A DNA stretch of 64,000 nt from Ferruginibacter sp. GTDB taxonomy: Bacteria; Bacteroidota; Bacteroidia; Chitinophagales; Chitinophagaceae. Position numbers and translations under genes: made by a program. This document shows, one piece after another, positions 60,955-64,000 of the stretch. Position 1 is the stretch's first letter. Each line of letters begins with the position of its first letter. The notes under the pieces were generated by a model that was not told the origin of the DNA, did not search any database, and worked only from the letters and a program-made list of their open reading frames with translations. The stretch lies in NCBI RefSeq assembly GCF_028288465.1, contig NZ_JAQBNR010000001.1, positions 186,001 to 250,000 on the forward strand, written 5' to 3'.

Positions 60955-63459
60955 ATGCAGGCAGCAAAAATAAAATTGGTGGTATTGTGTTGCAGCGTAA
61001 TTGCAATGGCCGCCAGGTGCAATGCGCAGCAAAGAAATACAGGCAAAATTACCTCTTATAAAAAAGTGTTTGGTGGTATCGAAGGAAAAACTGCGACATC
61101 CATTTTTGATATCCATGCTTATTCAGATCACATTATCCGCGTAAGGATTTCAAAAAATAAAACGCTTAATAGTTTTTCTTACGCATTGGTCGATAATCAA
61201 ATTCCATTGTTTGAAAATTACTCAATTAAAGAGGAGGGCAATTCTATAACACTTTCAACCAATGCCATCAACGTAGAAATTGAAAAAGCACCAGCCTTTT
61301 CAATAACCTTTAAAAATAAAGCTGGCCAAATCATTAATGAAGATGTAAAAGGCACTTGCTTTGGTACTACCTTTTCAGGAGACAAAGCAACGGTCTATAA
61401 AAAATTACAGGAGGGGGAGCGCTTTGTAGGCCTGGGTGAAGCGCTGGGCAATCTTGATAAAAGAGGAATGGGCATAACCTTAAATAACACTGACAATTAC
61501 AAATATGGCGACACCCGTTTGCCCATGTACATAAGCGTTCCGTTTTATATAGGCATACATCATCAGGACGTATACGGCTTGTTTTACAACAACAGCTATA
61601 AAAGTTTTTTCAATTTCGCATCATCTACACCCAACTTCAGTTCGGTAAGTTTCGAAGGTGGTGACATGGATTATTTTTTTATGTACGATGAATCTCTTGC
61701 AAAAGTTATCGAACACTATTCATCCTTAACAGGAAAAATGCAGCTGCCCCCAAAGTGGAGTATCGGCTATCACCAAAGCAGGTGCAGTTATTATCCGCAG
61801 GAAAAAGTAACCTGGATAGCGGAGACGTTCAGAAGGAAAAAAATTCCGCTGGATTGCATTGTATTGGATGCTGATTACCAGCAGGGGTATCAACCCTTCA
61901 GGGTAAACAAAGAGCGGTTTCCTGATATGCCCGGGTTGGCAGCCAGTCTTGCTAAGATGAATATAGAATTAACAGCCTCGGTTTATCCAGGGGTAAAAAT
62001 TGACAGCTCCTACGAATTATATACCGATGGGTTAAAGAAAAATGTGTTTATAAAATATGCAGACGGCAGTTTATTTAAAACGGAGATAGCCCCGCTGCCT
62101 GTTCTTCTGCCCGATTATACCAATCCCAACACAAGGGCCTGGTGGATTGATAAAATGAAATGGTTGCCAGACAACGGTATACATGGTTACTGGAATGACA
62201 TGAATGAGCCAGCCGTGGCTGGCAGTTATTTGCCGGATAACCTGGTCTTTAATTTTGATGGGCACGCAACCAATGCTCAGGAAGCAAAAAATGTATATGG
62301 TTTTCAAATGGCAAGAAGCAGTTATGAATCTGCAGTTAAATACGGAAATGGCAGGCGGCCTTTTGTATTAACGCGTTCAGCCTTTGCCGGCGTGCAGCGC
62401 TATTCTGCCGTATGGAGCGGTGATAATACGGCCAGCGATGAAGGTTTGCTGAGTGGTGTGTTGCTCAACAGCCAGATGGGCCTGTCGGGCATTCCTTTTG
62501 CAGGGCCCGATCTGGGTGGTTATATCGGTGATGGAACAAAAGATTTGTTTAAACGGTGGATAGAAGTGGGCGTATTTTCTCCTTTTGTAAGAAACCACAA
62601 GGGCTTCTTTACGCCTGACAATGAGCCCTGGAGTTATGGCGAAGAAATTGAAGGCATTGCAAAAACATTTATTGAATTCCGGTACCGAATGATGCCATAT
62701 GTTTACTCCGCATTTTACGAAGCCTCCCAAACAGGCATGCCAATAGCAAGAAGCCTTTGCATCAACTATCCTTTTGATGATAAAGTGTATGACAATGTGT
62801 ACCAGTACCAGTTTTTATTTGGAGCTGCCATGCTGGTAGTGCCTGTAACATCATTGGAAAATAATAAGAAAATATATTTGCCCAAAGGCGTTTGGTACAA
62901 TATATATTCGGACGAAAAAATAACCGGTGAAAAAAGCTGGACACAGGATGTGCCGGCTTATCAAATTCCGGTTTTTATAAAAGCATCTTCTGTCATACCC
63001 ATGCAGAGTGTTGTACAGTCAGCTAAAGAAAAGCCATCCGACACCCTGTGGTTGCATGTTTACAACGGAAAGGAAAAAAACAGTTTTGTATATTATGAAG
63101 ACAAAGGTGATGGAATGGAATATCAAAAAGGCGGCTATTGTAAAAGGGTGATCACATTTGATCCTGTTCAAAAGCAGCTGTTGCTTCAAACACAGGAAGG
63201 AACCTACCAGTCCGATTTCAAACAACTGCAACTTGTTTTTCATGGTTTTGAAAATGCAATAACAGGAGTTAGTATAAACAAAGGCAATGACCGGCCATTA
63301 CAGGAAGGCTGGGAAAAAATGTTGGACGGTTTGCAATATATGGAAGACCTGTATGATCCGGCTTATTATCAATCGGTAAGAAATGCAGAGCAGGTAAGCA
63401 CTCAAAAAATCATCACCATTGAAAACAGTGCGAAGGCCATTTTGGTGCAATGGAAATAA
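60955..63459 (+). CDS. GH31-family alpha-glycosidase
   Basis: An 834-residue family 31 glycoside hydrolase, a retaining exo-acting enzyme usually with alpha-glucosidase or related activity. Signal peptide MQAAKIKLVVLCCSVIAMAARCNAQ suggests a periplasmic location. N-terminal beta-sandwich (about 30-240), catalytic barrel with the nucleophile D415 (WNDMNEPAV) and acid/base D490 (WSGDNTASDEG), then proximal and distal C-terminal beta domains. The alpha specificity is unexpected beside GH144-like and GH30 enzymes; it may remove an alpha-linked side group or link. It closes the operon. Confidence 0.92.
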   Translation: MQAAKIKLVVLCCSVIAMAARCNAQQRNTGKITSYKKVFGGIEGKTATSIFDIHAYSDHIIRVRISKNKTLNSFSYALVDNQIPLFENYSIKEEGNSITLSTNAINVEIEKAPAFSITFKNKAGQIINEDVKGTCFGTTFSGDKATVYKKLQEGERFVGLGEALGNLDKRGMGITLNNTDNYKYGDTRLPMYISVPFYIGIHHQDVYGLFYNNSYKSFFNFASSTPNFSSVSFEGGDMDYFFMYDESLAKVIEHYSSLTGKMQLPPKWSIGYHQSRCSYYPQEKVTWIAETFRRKKIPLDCIVLDADYQQGYQPFRVNKERFPDMPGLAASLAKMNIELTASVYPGVKIDSSYELYTDGLKKNVFIKYADGSLFKTEIAPLPVLLPDYTNPNTRAWWIDKMKWLPDNGIHGYWNDMNEPAVAGSYLPDNLVFNFDGHATNAQEAKNVYGFQMARSSYESAVKYGNGRRPFVLTRSAFAGVQRYSAVWSGDNTASDEGLLSGVLLNSQMGLSGIPFAGPDLGGYIGDGTKDLFKRWIEVGVFSPFVRNHKGFFTPDNEPWSYGEEIEGIAKTFIEFRYRMMPYVYSAFYEASQTGMPIARSLCINYPFDDKVYDNVYQYQFLFGAAMLVVPVTSLENNKKIYLPKGVWYNIYSDEKITGEKSWTQDVPAYQIPVFIKASSVIPMQSVVQSAKEKPSDTLWLHVYNGKEKNSFVYYEDKGDGMEYQKGGYCKRVITFDPVQKQLLLQTQEGTYQSDFKQLQLVFHGFENAITGVSINKGNDRPLQEGWEKMLDGLQYMEDLYDPAYYQSVRNAEQVSTQKIITIENSAKAILVQWK

Positions 63460-63678
63460 AAGATTTCGGGAAGCCCGGAATATAGTTTGAGAAGTAAATA
63501 ACCGGTTAAATCAAATTGAAACGAAAGGCTGCAAAAGATAATTATGGAACAGGCTTTGCATGTAAGGGGATTTAGTAAACCGGAAATAAGATGAACTTAC
63601 GGGCTTATCAAAGTACTTTTGTAGAATAAAATATCACTCCGACTAATCCTGCATGTTTAAATAGAATAAATATATTTT
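63460..63678. other. 219-nt intergenic gap after GH31
   Basis: No gene or clear terminator was seen after the GH31 stop. A TAnnTTTG box at 63614 is the only defined element. Confidence 0.5.
63614..63621 (+). promoter_or_regulatory. Putative -7 box of the DoxX-family gene
   Basis: TACTTTTG matches TAnnTTTG, about 57 nt before the ATG at 63679. No -33 element seen. Confidence 0.4.
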
Positions 63679-64000
63679 ATGAAGCCTCTATTATCGCCAG
63701 TGCCAATGAATATTAAAACAACAATTGGCATCTTAAGAATCATCATCGGCGCAATGATGTTGTACCATGGTGCCGAAGTTTTTAACGCAGTACAAATGAA
63801 GGAATATGCACAATCGGATATGTTTAAAACTTCTTCCTCGCCGGCGCTGATGCCTTACATTGGTAAAGGTGCCGAATTTCTAAGCGGCCTGTTGTTGTTG
63901 CTCGGACTATTCACCAGGATAGCCGCTGGCATACTGATCGTGAGCATGTGTTACATCACCTTTAAAATAGGTCATGGAAAATTCTGGTACGAAGATCAGC
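63679..64000 (+). CDS. DoxX-family membrane protein, 3' end cut by window edge
   Basis: 107 codons are visible. The N-terminal helix (TIGILRIIIGAMMLYHGAEVF) and the second and third helices (SGLLLLLGLFTRIAAGILIVSMC) are typical of DoxX/DoxD membrane proteins of about 120-150 residues. Function in Bacteroidota is unclear; related proteins are linked to quinone or thiol oxidation. Start is ATG 63679; ATG 63706 nine codons later is also possible and would begin at the first helix. Confidence 0.8.
   Translation, partial: MKPLLSPVPMNIKTTIGILRIIIGAMMLYHGAEVFNAVQMKEYAQSDMFKTSSSPALMPYIGKGAEFLSGLLLLLGLFTRIAAGILIVSMCYITFKIGHGKFWYEDQ

Overview
The window is from a Bacteroidota chromosome, most likely a member of Chitinophagaceae or a close relative. 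The evidence is SusC/SusD outer-membrane pairs, an ECF sigma/FecR pair, type IX secretion (PorT and a C-terminal sorting domain), an F1 epsilon subunit reduced to its N-terminal domain, the ubiE-porT overlap, and -7 promoter boxes of the form TAnnTTTG close to start codons. No rRNA, tRNA, CRISPR array or insertion sequence was recognised.

Layout. 0-10 kb: the 5' part of pyrD (off the left edge), a thiolase with a strong terminator, a TonB-dependent receptor, two overlapping PAP2 phosphatases, a UbiA-type prenyltransferase, a DUF983 protein and an ABC exporter. 10-15 kb: five glycosyltransferases in mixed orientation, including a head-to-head paralogous pair, probably for surface glycans. 15-26 kb: comM/yifB, an MsbA-like exporter, a MutS-like ATPase without mismatch-recognition domains, a Bacteroidota-type dihydroorotase, a Wzi-like outer-membrane protein, porT, ubiE, engB and a YkuK-like protein. 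26-32 kb: a secreted metzincin with a T9SS sorting domain, small secreted and cytosolic proteins, and a patch of gene decay (an NAD-dependent epimerase-like gene with an in-frame amber codon and a short membrane ORF that looks 5'-truncated), then a GbsR/MarR regulator. 32-41 kb: housekeeping genes (dihydrolipoamide acetyltransferase, dnaX, a GNAT-like protein, an EEP hydrolase, atpD-atpC).

40.6-63.5 kb is a large polysaccharide utilisation locus: ECF sigma factor, FecR anti-sigma, STN-type SusC, SusD, a LamG lipoprotein, a heptaheme cytochrome c on the opposite strand, a 1102-residue calcium-loop/UnbV (CRTAC1-type) lipoprotein, then PF10091/GH144-like, GH30, GH30, PF10091, PF10091 and GH31 enzymes. 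The PF10091 family includes endo-beta-1,2-glucanases, GH30 includes beta-1,6-glucanases, and GH31 enzymes cut alpha-glucosidic bonds. That combination suggests a beta-1,2-glucan target with beta-1,6 branches and/or an alpha link, such as the osmoregulated periplasmic glucans of Proteobacteria; this is inference. Signal peptides suggest surface lipoprotein endo-enzymes (two PF10091, two GH30) and soluble, probably periplasmic finishing enzymes (third PF10091, GH31). The heptaheme cytochrome and UnbV protein inside the locus are the most unexpected components. The window ends in a DoxX-family gene cut by the right edge.

Start codons were moved downstream from the longest ORF wherever a signal peptide, family start or promoter box favoured it; these choices are stated in each entry.
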